64,000 bases of DNA from Cyanoderma ruficeps (GCA_008694505.1 VZDJ01006585.1:11302944-11366943); one strand, 5' to 3'; shown: positions 11,324-24,098, numbered from the stretch's first letter. Made by a program: numbers and translations. Notes: generated from the letters alone by a model not told the origin.

Positions 11324-13679
11324 CAGAGGGATCTTTTCTTTTTTCTGTTTCTCTCTTATGTAATAGTGACAAGCCTTAATGAACATATGCTGCTTCTTAC
11401 TATTTGAGAACTCCTACTAAAGTTAAACTTGAATTGCTTTAACAGAACCCCACCAATAACACCTGAATAATGGATTTATTAAACTCCCTACAATATAGCC
11501 TATAATTTTCTCTATAGGATGTGATAAATGACAAAAGATGAACTCTTCAGAATATTTGGATTATCATTCACTATTCATTTCACATTCTCTCTTATACTAA
11601 GTACCTTATAATACTTACCATCCTTGGAAAAGAAAACCTAGCTCTAGTTATTAATATCTTTATTTAAATGCAGATCTTGATTTCCCCTGGAGACAAGATT
11701 TAGCATTGAGCTATCAGGAGAAAAGACTTTGAGTCATATATTATCTGCAAAGAAAGGATTTTTCTAGGGTTTGGTGAGTAATCCTTTTTTTTTCTTTTTT
11801 TTTCCTCTGGTGTGCTGGCAATCTATAATTGTACGTTTGCCTTTAATACCATATTGTACTTTCAGTCACAGGACCATATGTAAAGCAATTGCTTTTGTAT
11901 CATGAGTCACTATGCAGATTACAGTCTATAAATGTAACAATAATAGTGATGTTAATAATACTTGATTGTCCTATGGCATACTCTTATCAACATAATTCAG
12001 TAAGTTTCAAATTGAGAGATAATTATTCTTGGATTATGGATGGAGAAACTGAGGCATTGAAGGAACATAAAGATTGGATTTCAGTGTTTGCAAACAAGCT
12101 TATTAAGTTTTGCTCCTTTATAAATTCTTTATTCCAGGAGACTCCAGCTGTTTAATTGAAACAAAAGTGTTACAAAGGCCTGTAGTGGGTGATGACTCAA
12201 TGCAGTTTCTTCTCAGTATGCTGTCAGCTGATTAAGAACTGGTACAGAACAAGAGAATCTATTTTAAATGTCTTATTCTAGGGCATCTAAAAACTGGCCA
12301 AATTTTTAACATAGATACAATGAGTCAGCCACTACAGGCACTGAAGTGGAGTCCCAGGTATGTTTCCTGACTATGAACTAGACTGTAATAACCACTTCTT
12401 TGATCAAATCATAAGCTTTAATTTAATCACAGTATGTGCCCCCCTCTCCCTGCCTTCTACATCCTAAAATAAATGTTATAAAGCAGTAGAGAGAGAAAAA
12501 AAAGTGATTTAAATGTAAAATCAGAATAACCCTGGAGGATATGCCCTACAAGAGGCTTTGGTGCTTCATTTTAATTCTTTTCTTAAGTCATAAGGACCTT
12601 TCTTTGCACAAACAGGGGTTATGTTGCCAAAAAAGAGGTTATTTGCAGAGATTAGGGTTAGTAGCTATCTTCTAATAAGAAAGAGAAGCACAAAGGAGGA
12701 GAATTTGATAAGCCGATTTAAGAACTATGCTCACTTGATACTGAACAAAAAGTGGAAACCAGAGGAAGAGAGTGAAAATTTACCCCCACAGATTAGGAGA
12801 TATGGAAATATTCTAGATGTTAGGAGAGAGATGAGAATGAACGTGACAAGACAAACACATGCTTAGAGATCCAAGTAGAATTCTACGTGTGGAAAAGGTC
12901 CTTTTAAAGGAAATTATTCCCATTTCATTAAAAAGAAGAGAAAGTAGGTGATAACACTTGTTTGTCTGGTCTAGCAGGTTAACCATGGCTGCTCTCAAAC
13001 ATAAATGACTTAATGAACTGGAAAAAGAGAAAAAAAATATTTTCAGGGGCACATTACTGAGGATAGAAAGAGTATTTTGCATTAACAGACAGCTAGTAGG
13101 ATGATTTGTTTTTTTTCCCCCCATTGGGTAAAATTCAATTAACTTCAATTGGGAATGACAGCAGTGTGCTAGAATTTGTAGTGAATGAAAAGAAATAACC
13201 ATTTCCAGATGACTCAGCTAATCATTAAATGAGTTCTATCCCTGAACATGAGAGATGATATTCCAGTTGGGAAAACTTTATCTAGGCTGTTTCTTTCATC
13301 AGCAGAGCAAGTCCAGATGATTACTCATTTCAATACTGCTTTTAAATTTAGAGAATGGAGATACCTTTCTCCATAGAGTATAGAGAAAGTCTATGGAGCA
13401 GCTTACACCAGATGCCTTACTTACATTACTAAAACAAATATTAATCACAAAATAAATACAGGATTATTTATATCTCTATAATACTGTGCAAGAATTTATT
13501 GGTGATGATCCATTTTAGTACATGTGCTGTTTATCTATCTGAATTCATGGAACTTGTGGGGAATCAGCTGACTCAGCCAGTTAAAGTACATAAAGGAACA
13601 ACTGCCAAGGAGGGTGTAAAGGAGAAACAAATGAACACCCATTTAGCACAAAATCAAGATGTCAAAAATAAAATTAATC
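11324..13679. other. AT-rich unique sequence, nothing recognised
   Basis: No repeat family or convincing exon. The longest open frames here (12621-12866 on plus and 12813-13202 on minus) show no recognisable protein features and lie in AT-rich DNA. Confidence 0.5.
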
Positions 13680-13840
13680 AAGGCACCAAGAAACTTGAAC
13701 AGGAATACTTTAGTTGCCTATATATGAATGGTAGAAGACTGGATAATAAAAAAGAGAAATTGGAATTGGAATTGCTCTTTTATGATCTAGCTAGTATTAC
13801 TGGGACCTGATGGGAAGATTTGCATGAGTAAAATGTTAAA
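13680..13840 (+). mobile_element. Probable old CR1 fragment, start of the ORF2 endonuclease domain
   Basis: The plus-strand open frame ending at 13810 finishes with CLYMNGRRLDNKKEKLE, then LLFYDLASITGT, a stop, and in-frame WED. CR1 ORF2 begins its apurinic-type endonuclease with a block of the form LYTNARS-NK-EELE ... YDLIAITETWWD, so the order and spacing fit. The conserved ET...WWD motif is damaged by a stop at 13808-13810. Identity is low, so this is either a very old CR1 copy or, less likely, a coincidence. It carries no tail and is inactive. Confidence 0.5.
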
Positions 13841-14317
13841 ATCACCAATGCACTGCATTTAGGCAGGATCTAGTGAGAAAAAAAGTAAGAAAGTCACTTT
13901 CTATCAAAAAGGAGTATTACCTGCACCTGACTTATCTGTTAACTCAGAAGAAAAATATTTTGCATGTTCATAGATACATGGTCTAAACAAATCAACAAAT
14001 GAACAACAGGAACAAATTCATGTTCGAACAGATCAACAAAATCTTAGAGAAGGCACTAGCAAGTGTCTGTAGTAGACCAACAACTTAGTCTAGGAAAAGA
14101 ATGGCTGATTTCTACTGCAGAAATAGAAAAACTGCATTGCAATGTGTGTCTTCAACTTGAAAGGCATTGTTAGAAGTCTCATGGTCCTTATGATTTCTAA
14201 AAATGATTGAAGAAAAAATGTAATAAAATTCATGTTTCTTCCTAAATGTCCTATGCTTGTTGCAGTTATCTCAAACAACCAAGGAATTCTAAAAACACAA
14301 CACACCTCACTCTAGAT
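13841..14317. other. AT-rich sequence between CR1 pieces
   Basis: Nothing recognised. If the flanking pieces came from one element, this would be diverged CR1 body, but I cannot support that by eye. Confidence 0.4.
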
Positions 14318-14690
14318 GTGGCTTTTTTGAGACCTTCCAGTAGCCTTCCAGTACCTTAAGGGGGCCTACAAAACAAACAGGAGAGAGACATTTGACATTG
14401 AAGGGCATGTAGTGACAGGATAATGGAGAATGGCTTTGAACTGAAAGAAGGTAGATTTAGATGTGATATTAGGAAAAATTCTTCAGTGCAAGAGTGAAGA
14501 TGAGGCACACTGGAACAGGTTGCCCAGGGAAGTTTTGGAAGACCATCCCTGGAAGTGTTAAAGGCCATATTGGATGGGGCTTTGAGCAACCTGGTCAGTG
14601 GAACGTGACCACACCTATGGCATGCAAGATTGAAACTAAATTATCTTTAAGATCCCCTCCAGCCCAACCCATTCTGTAAGTCTATGATTT
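14318..14690 (+). mobile_element. CR1 LINE, 3' end
   Basis: A 5'-truncated CR1 3' end in sense orientation. Recognisable parts in order are the CCAGTACCTTAAGGGGGCC block, the degraded region encoding the family's FFTVRVV-type C-terminus (CACTGGAACAGGTTGCCCAG at 14508-14527), the GGATGGGGCTTTGAGCAACC 3' UTR block, and the ending CATTCTGTAAGTCTATGATT. It contains stops in all frames and has lost coding capacity. It is a different subfamily from the CR1 at 3778-4263. Confidence 0.9.
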
Positions 14691-14749
14691 AATTATATCT
14701 GTTACAGGCAAACAGGTAAACAAGATTAAGTCCAAACAAGTATGGTATG

Positions 14750-15005
14750 CATTCTCAACAGGTTTGTGGATGACACCAACCTGGGGGGAGTAATCAATGT
14801 GTTGGAGAACACGTCTATCATTCAGATGGATTTCTACAGGCTGGAAGAATGGGAATGTGCACAAGTGGCGGGGAACTGAGAAATGACAAAGTCATGGATG
14901 TGCATGTGCAATGGCAGAACCACCTGTGGTGATACAGACAGACTGGCTTGGTAGCAATTCTGCTGAACAGGATCTGAAAATCCTGATGGAATGGAGACTA
15001 AGTTT
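14750..15005 (+). mobile_element. CR1 LINE, internal reverse-transcriptase fragment
   Basis: Plus-strand sequence around the CR1 reverse transcriptase active site. RFVDDTNLGGV at 14760-14792 corresponds to the family's FADDTKLGG box, followed by a FYRLEEW block matching the downstream helix, then a degraded segment ending near AAAATCCTGATGGA. It has neither a 5' part nor the 3' tail and lies downstream of a CR1 3' end, so it is a separate, broken insertion or a rearranged piece. Both active-site aspartates survive in this box, but the surrounding frame is lost within about 100 bp. Confidence 0.8.
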
Positions 15006-18000
15006 ACTTTAGTAGATATTTATTAAGCCGCTTGACTATTTTAATAGAACACTCTCAAGGACTTGAGTCAAGCACAGAACCCAAGGTTAATGTTAGAATA
15101 TGGCATCTTCAGCTTCAAAATTAAACTCAAACAATCACAGCCACAAAGTGAAGAAATATATACATATATTTCACTTTAAAATTAGGTGAATTTCATAATC
15201 CAGTAAAAAACATCAATTGAACTTGACACAGAAGTTTAAAAGCCAATTTTTAGGACATTAACATGCTTCATTGTTTTTTGGTTTTTTTTTCTGGTCTGAA
15301 GTACAAACTGCTAAGGTTTAGAAAACCTTGAAGGAAGAAAAAATTGTTTCTTTCTTAACTGGAAGACTAGTATGAAACAGATTCAATAAAAAAACCATGA
15401 AACATTCCAGGTGAGATATGTTTTGAAAATTAAAGTAAAATAAGGAAAGGCAAGGACAAAAGTTTACTGTTGTGATGTGTAACATTAATCCACAGATCAT
15501 TCTTATAGGAGAATTTATCTTTTTTTAAGTCTTGTAAAAGGAATTCAAGAAAGGATCACTAAGCTGTCAAATGAAAATACTAAAAACACAACTTATTTTT
15601 TTATTGATGTTTATCTGTGTAGGGCTTTGGTTTTGTTTTAATTTCCATTTTTGTTTGTTTGTTTTTTTTTTCTTTAGGGAGTGATCCTATACTAATACAA
15701 TTGCCTACTTTGTAACATTGGGAGTCTATGTAAGAAACAAAATGGCAGTGATCGTACTTGGAAAAAATAGATGCAGAAAGGAAAAAGATTCTCTGAAAGA
15801 TTGTGAAAGTAGCTTCTTGCATAGCTGGCACAATGCATATGATGGAACTTACTGGTTTGAACTGGATTGCTTTCCTTTTTCTGAGATGGATAGATTTTAT
15901 TTATTATTATTTAAATTATTTGCAATGAAATCTTCCTTTCATTGTGATTTCTGAATACTGACAGTAAAATTTGTGGATTTTTAGAAAAAAAATTAATTGG
16001 TAATAGAAAAATACTTTTAATTGATTAAATTTTTTTTGGTGTGTGTTTCTTTCTGTAGTTTCAGTCAATTTAAAGACAACTTAGGTATTCTATAACATGC
16101 AATTTTATGAGCCTTCTAATTATACTAAAATTTCTTTAATATTAAAACTTTATTAGCTTTATTTATAGATCTCAAATCTCCATAATATTATTTCATTATG
16201 CTACAGAAAAAGCAAAATACTGCCTTATTCTAGATAGTCCTCACAGAAATGATAAGTAATAGAAAAAAATAGTAGAATACCTTCAGAGCTGCAAAAGGTT
16301 ACTGTAATGCTTGGCTCCATAGCTGCATGTGTTCTGCCATCTGACTTAAACAGTACCAGAGAGTAACAGTAATTGTCAGTTGACCTTTTGATTAGATCTT
16401 GTCCTATTAAATCTTATGAGAGTAATCAATTGGTACTAAATAATGAGCAAAACAAGTAAACAAAATTATTTCATTAAATGACCTTTTAAAAACATTGCAA
16501 GAAAGGTATTTTTTGGTTTTAGCTTGGTTGTGACAGAAAAGAAAACCAGAATAATTCCCTCTGAGGGTATCCAACTCAATGAGAACAAAAACCACGATGG
16601 TTGTCTAAATCCAGTAAGTCACTGACAACGGTGTCTGCATTTTCCTGTGTAGCCCTTTCTCTTCCATTACTCTTATCCCTTCCACTCCAATAGCATCTAT
16701 CAAATGCCAAGGTTAAGTGCAGAGCCAGAGACCAAAGAACTAAATGCAGGTCAGGATGTAAAGACACTTTGCATAAGGATGCTTTGTCTTACAGAACCAG
16801 CTGTGGAGTGGACTGTGAACAGTGATGCAGGTACCAATATCCTTTATGGACAATGTAGGGGGTTCCAACCAAAAGCTTTTAACTCTTGCAAAAATCTCTT
16901 TATTAGAGAAAAAAAATGTTTACTTAACAGCCATATAGTCTAGCACCCACTTAATTTGGTTGTTTTGTTAGCTATTTTTCTTATAGTATATTCAATTGCC
17001 ATGGCAATTAATTTTTATGCTGACCTGAGGCTAGCTATTTTTATTGCAGGGTGTTCCATTCACTCGTTCTGCAAGATAGGTACAACTATTTGGCTTTGCT
17101 TCACAGTCCCTTAACTCTGAAGCAGAACTGCTCACCTTTTCAAACAAAAGTCTTTCCCCTCCAGGTACAATATCAAAATAAATTGATGGTACAGCATATA
17201 CAAACTTATTTCAGCCTTCAGAGGATTGCTTACTGCCTTTCATGTTAAGACACATATAAACACGGTAATTCACTCTGATTTTATGAATTGCCTCCTGACT
17301 GTCATTGGGGAGTGATGGCTAGGCAGTGCTAAATGAAAGCATCTAAAGCAGGTTGAGAATGACTGCAGTGTGCCTCTAAAGATCGATGAGTTGGCAGGTA
17401 CTGTTATAAATTACCATCGGGTGTCGTTCACAGGCGATAAGAGCTTCATCCTGCATGACAGCCATTGATCTGATTCAGAACTAAGATGCAACCTCTGATG
17501 ACACTCCTTAAGGATAAAAGGTTATGCTTCACGTTTAGTTATGAATAATAAGGTCATGTTTTAATTAAAGTAGTATCTCAGTGGAATATTAGGGCAGTGA
17601 AACCGTACAAATTAGTATGACTTGTATAGCAATTGTTGCTGGAAAACAGCCTAGTACTGAATATAATAACAGAGAATAACAATGAAATTACATTAATGAG
17701 GCAAATAGCCCATGCTATTAGAAGGAGCTTAACTAGTCAGACCCCAAAATTGGAAAAAAACAATAGTTTTTGAGATTATGTTTGACACCAAAGCTGGCAA
17801 AACAAGAAAATTGACATTAAGGTAAGAAAAACTATACACCTATATTTTGGTTACAGTAATTTCAATACACTTCAGTTTGAAAATATTTTGTGCAAAACCT
17901 TATATTCAAGCTAAAAACAGGCTTGGGATTGACTGTTCATAGAGATTTTTGAGTCTTCTCTTCTGGGAAACTCGAAGGATTGTTCACAAATTTATTTTTT

Positions 18001-18448
18001 TGGCACAGTCCTACCAACATTCCTGACCAAGGTTTCTGAAAATAAAACTAGCCATATAATGAACATGTATCTAGAACAGCTATTAAATGGAGCAAATATT
18101 ATTTGTAAATATTTGTGAAAATCCTGTAATATAATATAATAAAATATAACTGAGAAATATGTATGCTGCTGATCCAGCAAAATATTGAGGCTTGTGCTTA
18201 AGTAAATTATCTAAGCAATACCAATCTTAGAAACTGAATTGAGCAGTGTAGGGTAGGACACAGATTTTATGCAGCCTACTCCATTGTAAACAAATAGCAC
18301 ATATACTAACTCACACTCCAAAAGGCAATTTCACTCACCCAAGATTCAGAAATTGACCTCTCATGTAGAAGATGTTGTAAAAGTTGAGTCATGAAGATTT
18401 ATCAAGAAGCTACAAATGCTACCTTGTGCATTCTGTCAGCATGGCAGA
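15006..18448. other. AT-rich unique sequence with minor low-complexity tracts
   Basis: No interspersed repeat recognised. T-rich runs occur at about 15270-15292 and 15629-15676. The interval 17270-17570 keeps several CpGs and homeodomain-type motifs (see findings). No convincing exon was seen. Confidence 0.5.
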
Positions 18449-18468
18449 ATATTTATTTATTTATTTGC
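18449..18468. repeat. (TTTA)n short tetranucleotide repeat
   Basis: About four TTTA units in AT-rich DNA. Confidence 0.7.
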
Positions 18469-19816
18469 TTTGACATACTGCAAAGCATGTACAACCAAGG
18501 CTTTCTTCACACCCACAGCTGTTGCAGCTTATGGTGTCCTCAATCCAATCTAAATGTTCATTTTGCAATTACTCTGCTGTCAAATGATAAGTGAAATATA
18601 GAATATATAGGCAGTAAGTACTTAATAGCTTTAAAAATATACTTTCTATCATAGTGTCACCAGTTGCTTGTCAGAATTCATACATTTTAAAATGTTTAGT
18701 GCTTAAACTGGTAGAACACATCCAGATCAGAAACCAGGGATAGCGGCTCTGCAGGAGAGCAGCTATGCAAATGCCTTGAAAACATAAATTGCTCTGAAAA
18801 GGCTGAAAACACAAGATCAGATTGGGAGGTCAAGAGATTATGGAAACGAGCTGTCTGCCTCCCATGGTGCACGACAGATTTTCATTTTCCTTGCTGTTCC
18901 CAATATAACTGACCAGCCATAAAGCAAAACTCACTTACTACAGACACAGCAATGCTTGTTGTGGGGCTCTTAGTAAGGCTGGGCGCTTAGAGAAATGCAA
19001 AACCTCAAGGCGACCATAGGACCAGACCAGTTACTTTGAACTGTCTTTAATTAAACCAAAACTGGGTTTGAAGCTGTTATGAATTTGTTTATAGATGTTT
19101 TATAGTCGTAATCTACAGCTTTGCAAGGAAGATAGAGAGCTTTCCCGTTCTGATGAGAAATAAGTGACACTGCATATGAAAAATGTAAATCTACTGAATA
19201 TTTATTTTTCTTGTGTTCTATATTGTTACTGATATCAGACTATCGCTAAAATTCCTAATTTAATACAAAGCATGGACAGAGAATCTTCTTCAGAAGATTC
19301 TGTCTCCAGAATCATTACCTAAGCTTTTATATAATTTGTTTGCAATAATTCTTATGCAAACTTAAGAACACTATTCAGCATAATGTCATTCTGATTTTTC
19401 TTGCTTCCTGATTTAATGAGGAAATGCACATTCCTTGCTTAAAGAAAAATAAAAATGGAATTTAGCATGTTTCAAGACATATCCTGAGTACTGACAGTCA
19501 TACACTATAGACTTTGGCACTATGATGAACACAGAGTAACGTTACTTTTAGATCACAGTCTTTTTTCCAAAATCTTACTAGAGAGCAGTACCTTCTAGAA
19601 TAGAGAAAATATTCAAGGTAATTGTGGGTGTACACCGGGATGTGGTAGAAGAAAAAACTGTTACAGCTGAGATAGATACACATATATGTGTTGACATAAT
19701 GCAAACATCTAATATGAAGTTATTCCATTTACTGGGTGGGAAAATTAAATTGCACTAAAGAGACTAGTTAGGCATAAAATTATGTTTTATGGCAATACTC
19801 CCATTACAGAAGATTC
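18469..19816. other. unique sequence, GC-richer patch at 18720-19030
   Basis: No repeat family recognised. A patch at about 18720-19030 has higher GC and retained CpGs. No coding potential was seen. Confidence 0.5.
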
Positions 19817-19854
19817 ATTCTTCCTTCCTTCCTTCCTTCCTTCCTTCCTTCCTT
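19817..19854. repeat. (TTCC)n microsatellite
   Basis: About eight perfect TTCC units. A single N follows at 19871, a likely assembly ambiguity just after the tract. Confidence 0.93.
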
Positions 19855-22044
19855 GGCACCGCCTCTTATTNAATCAAAACAGGAATTATGGCCAGTATTC
19901 TTCAAATGAAACCAGTAAGAATTACATTAATAGTTTTAAGGGATGAGCTTACAATCCATACCTGGGTAATATTTGAAGTACCAATTTGGTTTTGAAAAAT
20001 GTTCTAAAAACTCAGTTTCTAAGCCAACATAAATGTTTTGCATTAGTGGGGCACAACACCATCCTATCAGTAAAGGCTCTTAAGAAGACAGACAAACATT
20101 AAAAAAAAAAAGTTCACCTCTCACCTACAAACTCACAGCCTCTGAAATATTAGAGTTTTATCTGACAAACAACCTGGATTCGATTCCCAAATACTTCATG
20201 ACAGAAGCTCAAACAACCATTCTACAGCAATCCAACAAAACACATAAGGAGGAAATGCCAACAGATTTCTATGCTGTTGAAAACACATAGTGTGTGGAAA
20301 AGTAACAGTTATCTGACTAGGAAAATAAATAAATAAAAGATATAGTAAAACAAAAGCTAGAAATTAAAAAGAAAAAGCCTAATAGTATATGATTTTTCAC
20401 CTGAGGAAAAGGAGACTTGTTAATGAGTTTCCAGGTACAACAGCACAGTTGCAGTAAATTACAATATTAATAAAAATTTTCTGAGAGAAAAAACAGTTTC
20501 TGAAGGTATGTAATATTGTTTGAAGCTCTTCTTGGTTACATCTCAGTAGAAGAACATGTGTAGAGACATACTGAAGATCAAAGGTCTAAATAATTATCTT
20601 CTTTATGAATTAATTCCGAACTTATATTTTATCAATGTCCCTAAGGGATGTGTTTCAAGGATATATTACCAATATTGCAATAAATTCAGTTCATTGGAAA
20701 TAGTATTCACCCTTTGGTGATTGATTAATTATTATCACATCAAGAAGCCTCTGTCTCCCGGCACCCTTTTGGCAAAAAAAATTATTTTCTTTTATTTAGG
20801 CATTTACCCTTCAAAGAGGTAAGAACAGAGCATGATCTCAATACATTTATTATGAGGAAAATTGACTTTTTGAAGTACAAAATTGACGAACGGGATTTGG
20901 TAAGAAATATAAAAAGGAATTATAAATCACATCAATGATAATATTTAAAAGCTTCTCTAGATTTACTTATGTATTCACCTTTATGCTAGAGTTTAAACTA
21001 ATGCTATGTTAAAGCGTCTCTTGAAATCTAAAGCGAGTGTTATGGACTGAAGACTGCCATCTCCTAAGTTTGTTAAAATGTATTGAAATTAACACTGGCT
21101 TTTCATTTCTGCTCCATTTCCCTTTTGGGTTACGTACATTCACCCTTAGTGTGAAGCACGCAACATCTATTGTATTGACAATCATCTACATTTGGTATGT
21201 TAATTAGGAGACCACCTAATCAGTTGATGAGCCAACAAACATTCCTTTACTGCACACATTAGGAATCTTGTCAAAATGAATAGTTTACAGATTTATGTTA
21301 AAACCGAAAATTATTTAAAAAGTGTTAAAATCTCAAGAACAATTACTAGGGGATGAGGGAGGGAGGCTTGGGGTTTTGGTTGTTTTTTCTCACTGATACC
21401 CAACTACTGATTTCAATGTTCTGTGTTTATAACTACCGAGACTCTGCTAAGTGATTAGGACCATATCCAGCAAAGCACTTAATATTTAGTTTCAAAATAT
21501 AAAAGGATATCACTGATCCCAGTAAGCTACAGGAATCAATCTAATAGAAGCAGTTGAAAAAAAACCTAGCACATTTTGCATCCATTCATTCATCTTACTA
21601 GAAAAGTGAGTGAACTATCCCCTGAAAAATATTAAAGAAAACTGCACACAAGCTTACCCCCCTCCAGATGCAAATATTGTATACGGACAAGACACCATTT
21701 ATGAAACCAAGTTAAGCTAAGCAGGCAGTAAGTGAAAATCTGAAACTATTCAAAGACGCATTTCTAAATTAATTTTAAAAGCATAATTTATTGAGTTTTC
21801 ATTTAGACAGAAATACTATTTTTAACAACTCATAGCTCATTGGTATTGTATTAAACACAAATAATAATTATTTATGCACTTTTGTAACTCTTCAAAGCAC
21901 ACCGCAACATTGCAGCTGAATAACTAAAAGACTATATAATTATTTTACCATAACTACTTGTCACTGTCAGATTTATGCCATAATATTGCACCATCAGGAC
22001 TCAGTTACGTCTCTTATTTCTATTATAACACAATCAAACATTGC
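19855..22044. other. AT-rich unique sequence, nothing recognised
   Basis: Contains an A run at about 20100-20111 and short TAAA repeats at about 20322-20337. No exon or interspersed repeat was recognised. Confidence 0.55.
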
Positions 22045-23106
22045 AAAACCACGCACAGTGTTAAAATTACACTGACTTGTGGTGTCCCTCAGGGGTCTGT
22101 ACTGGCACAAGTAGAGTTTAATGTCTTCATCAGTGACATAGACAGCAGGATTGATTGCACCCTCAGCAAGTTTGCAGAATGACACCAAGCTGTGTGGTGC
22201 AGTTGACATGCCCGAGGGATAGGATTTCATCCAGAAGGACTTGGACAAGCTTGTGAAGCAGGCCCATGGGAATTTTATGAGGTTCAAGAAGGCCAAGTGC
22301 AAGGTGTGATACTTTGGTAGGGGCAATTCCAAGCAGAAATACTGGCTCAGCATTGAATAGCTTGGGAGCAGCTCTGCAGAGAAAGACTTGGGGATGTTGG
22401 TGGATGAAAAGTGGGATATGACCCGGCAATGTTCATTTGCAGCTGAGAAAACATACTGTGTCCTGGGCTGCATCCAAAGCAGCGTGGGCAGCAGGGCAAG
22501 GGGGGAGATTCTACCCCTCTGCTCTGTTCTGGTGACACCTCACCTGGAGTGCTGTGCCCATCTCTGGGGTCCTCGGCAGAAGAAAGATGTGTACCTGTTG
22601 GATCAGGTCTAGATGAGGGCAATGAAGATGATCAGAGAGTGGGAGTACCTCTTCTATGAAGACAGGCTGAGAGAGCTCAGGGAGTTCAGCCTGGGGAAGA
22701 CTCTGGGGAGACCTCATTGCAGTCTTTCAGTATTAGAAAGGGGCTTAAGAGAAAGAAAGATGGGGAAAGACTTTTTTTTGTGGTGACTCTTGCAATAGGA
22801 CAAGGGATAATGTGTTTAAAAGAAGATAGATTAAGACTGGAAGTAAGGAAGAAATTTTTACAGTGAGGGTGGTGAAACACTGGCACAGGTTGCCCAGAGT
22901 GGTGGCAGATGTCCCATCCTGGAAACATTCAAGGACAGGTTGAAAGGGCTTTGTGGAACCTGATCACGATGAAGATGTCCCTGGGCTCATCTGTCATTTC
23001 AGATTTCAGGGGGTTGTACTAGTTGATATTTAAAGTCCCATCCAAACCAAACCATTCTATGATCCTATGATTCTATAATCCTATGATCTTATGATACTAT
23101 GATCCT
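22045..23106 (+). mobile_element. CR1 LINE, about 1.06-kb copy with a complete octamer tail
   Basis: A sense-strand CR1 truncated within the reverse transcriptase. GVPQGSVLAQVEFNVFISDI at 22079-22138 is the RT motif before the active site. CTLSKFA follows, then a one-base insertion near 22178 shifts the frame exactly in the FADDTKL box. Downstream blocks in other frames include EKDLGMLVDEKWDMTRQC, VTPHLECCAHLWGP, the FSLGK-type segment near 22690, and the CACTGGCACAGGTTGCCCAG block at 22878-22897. The tail at 23054-23106 has six perfect-period 8-bp ATTCTATG-like units plus a partial unit, the hallmark CR1 3' end. Many stops make it inactive. Confidence 0.95.
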
Positions 23107-23136
23107 CCTTACTGTTTCAACTCCATATAATTTATT
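23107..23136. other. short spacer
   Basis: Unique bases between the CR1 tail and a T-rich tract. Confidence 0.5.
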
Positions 23137-23257
23137 GTGGGTTTTTGTTTGTGTTTTTTGTGGGTTTTTTTGTTTGTTTGTTTGTTTTTTTGGCCAGAGT
23201 GACAAGTCCTTTTTTTTTTTTTTTTTNNNNNNNNTTTTTTTTTTTTTTTTTGTTTTT
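23137..23257. repeat. T-rich/(TTTG)n tract with an 8-base N gap
   Basis: TTTG and TTTTTTG units lead into a long poly-T that is interrupted by eight N at 23227-23234 and then continues as poly-T. The true length of the homopolymer is unknown. Confidence 0.9.
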
Positions 23258-24074
23258 GCACCAACCTTTTTTCACAGTCATGGATGCAGACACACTCAGT
23301 GAAGGTTCTGCCTAAGGTAGAAGTGACAGCAATTGCTTGCCTAGCAGGTCCCACTATGCTAATTGCAGAAGTTGCTCAAACGTGTTCTACTCTGTCACTA
23401 GTCCTAAAAGAGGCAAGGAAATACCCCAAAGAAAACTTCCTTGGGACTGAGACAAATGTGAGTAATTCTGACCACAAATGTGAAAGTCCCAAGAGTGGAT
23501 CACAAGCATTCAGTGCTCATATCTGGCTTGCAGGTGGAAATAGTACTTCTCTGAATCATTTATAGTGAACAAGTCATAAACTGCAAACCCAGGAAAATGT
23601 GAAGAATGCATTTCTCCATTATCCTCAGGCAGTGGCTCTTGGTATGATTTTACATATGCTGCTTGTTATGATGATATTGATTACTAAGTCAACAGAAGCA
23701 TTCACAAGGGAGTACAGATCTCTTTACTACTGCTCTGTAATATTAAAATATCATTACTGAGACACCAAATTTTTGTTCTGCTGTAATGTTATTCTCTGAT
23801 GGTTGCCTGCCTGAGCTGAAATTTGAAACTGTCACCCACAGACTTGTAGAAGTGATTCAACTTCACTTATAAGGAAAGTGAAATTAAATATTCATTTTTG
23901 GACTGCATTTCAGGTTCAAACTGACTGAAATTCCTCAAGGCAAAACGTACTTAAGTCACAGAAGATTTTTTTTTTTAGTTTTAAAAATTCAGGAAGTCTA
24001 TTTATCAGGGCTGGACAGTAAAAAAATCCTTTATCTGGAAGTTCTGTACAGATATTCTTTTCCCTGCTTTGCAG

Positions 24075-24098
24075 CATGTTTTTAATTATTATGGCAAG
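24075..24098 (+). other. Candidate 24-nt microexon (hypothetical)
   Basis: A good acceptor (TTCTTTTCCCTGCTTTGCAG) is followed after 24 nt by the donor AAG|GTAAGC. The length is a multiple of three, and read from its first base the interval encodes HVFNYYGK without a stop. A TGC lies just before the acceptor tract; SRRM4-dependent neuronal microexons use UGC motifs near the 3' splice site. This is pattern inference only. A chance pairing of good splice signals in 64 kb is possible, and no parent gene is recognised. Confidence 0.2.

Noticed and set aside
11171..11407. 78-residue F/V/C-rich open frame
   Set aside because: Translation of a (TTTG)n simple repeat, not a membrane protein.
12813..13202. 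129-residue minus-strand open frame
   Set aside because: Phe/Ser/Leu-rich translation of A/G-rich DNA with no homology that I recognise.
21994..22622. Minus-strand open frames of 88-159 residues
   Set aside because: They are antisense shadows of the plus-strand CR1 at 22045-23106.
23099..23354. Open frames running through the N gap
   Set aside because: Phe- or Lys-rich translations of a poly-T tract with undefined bases.
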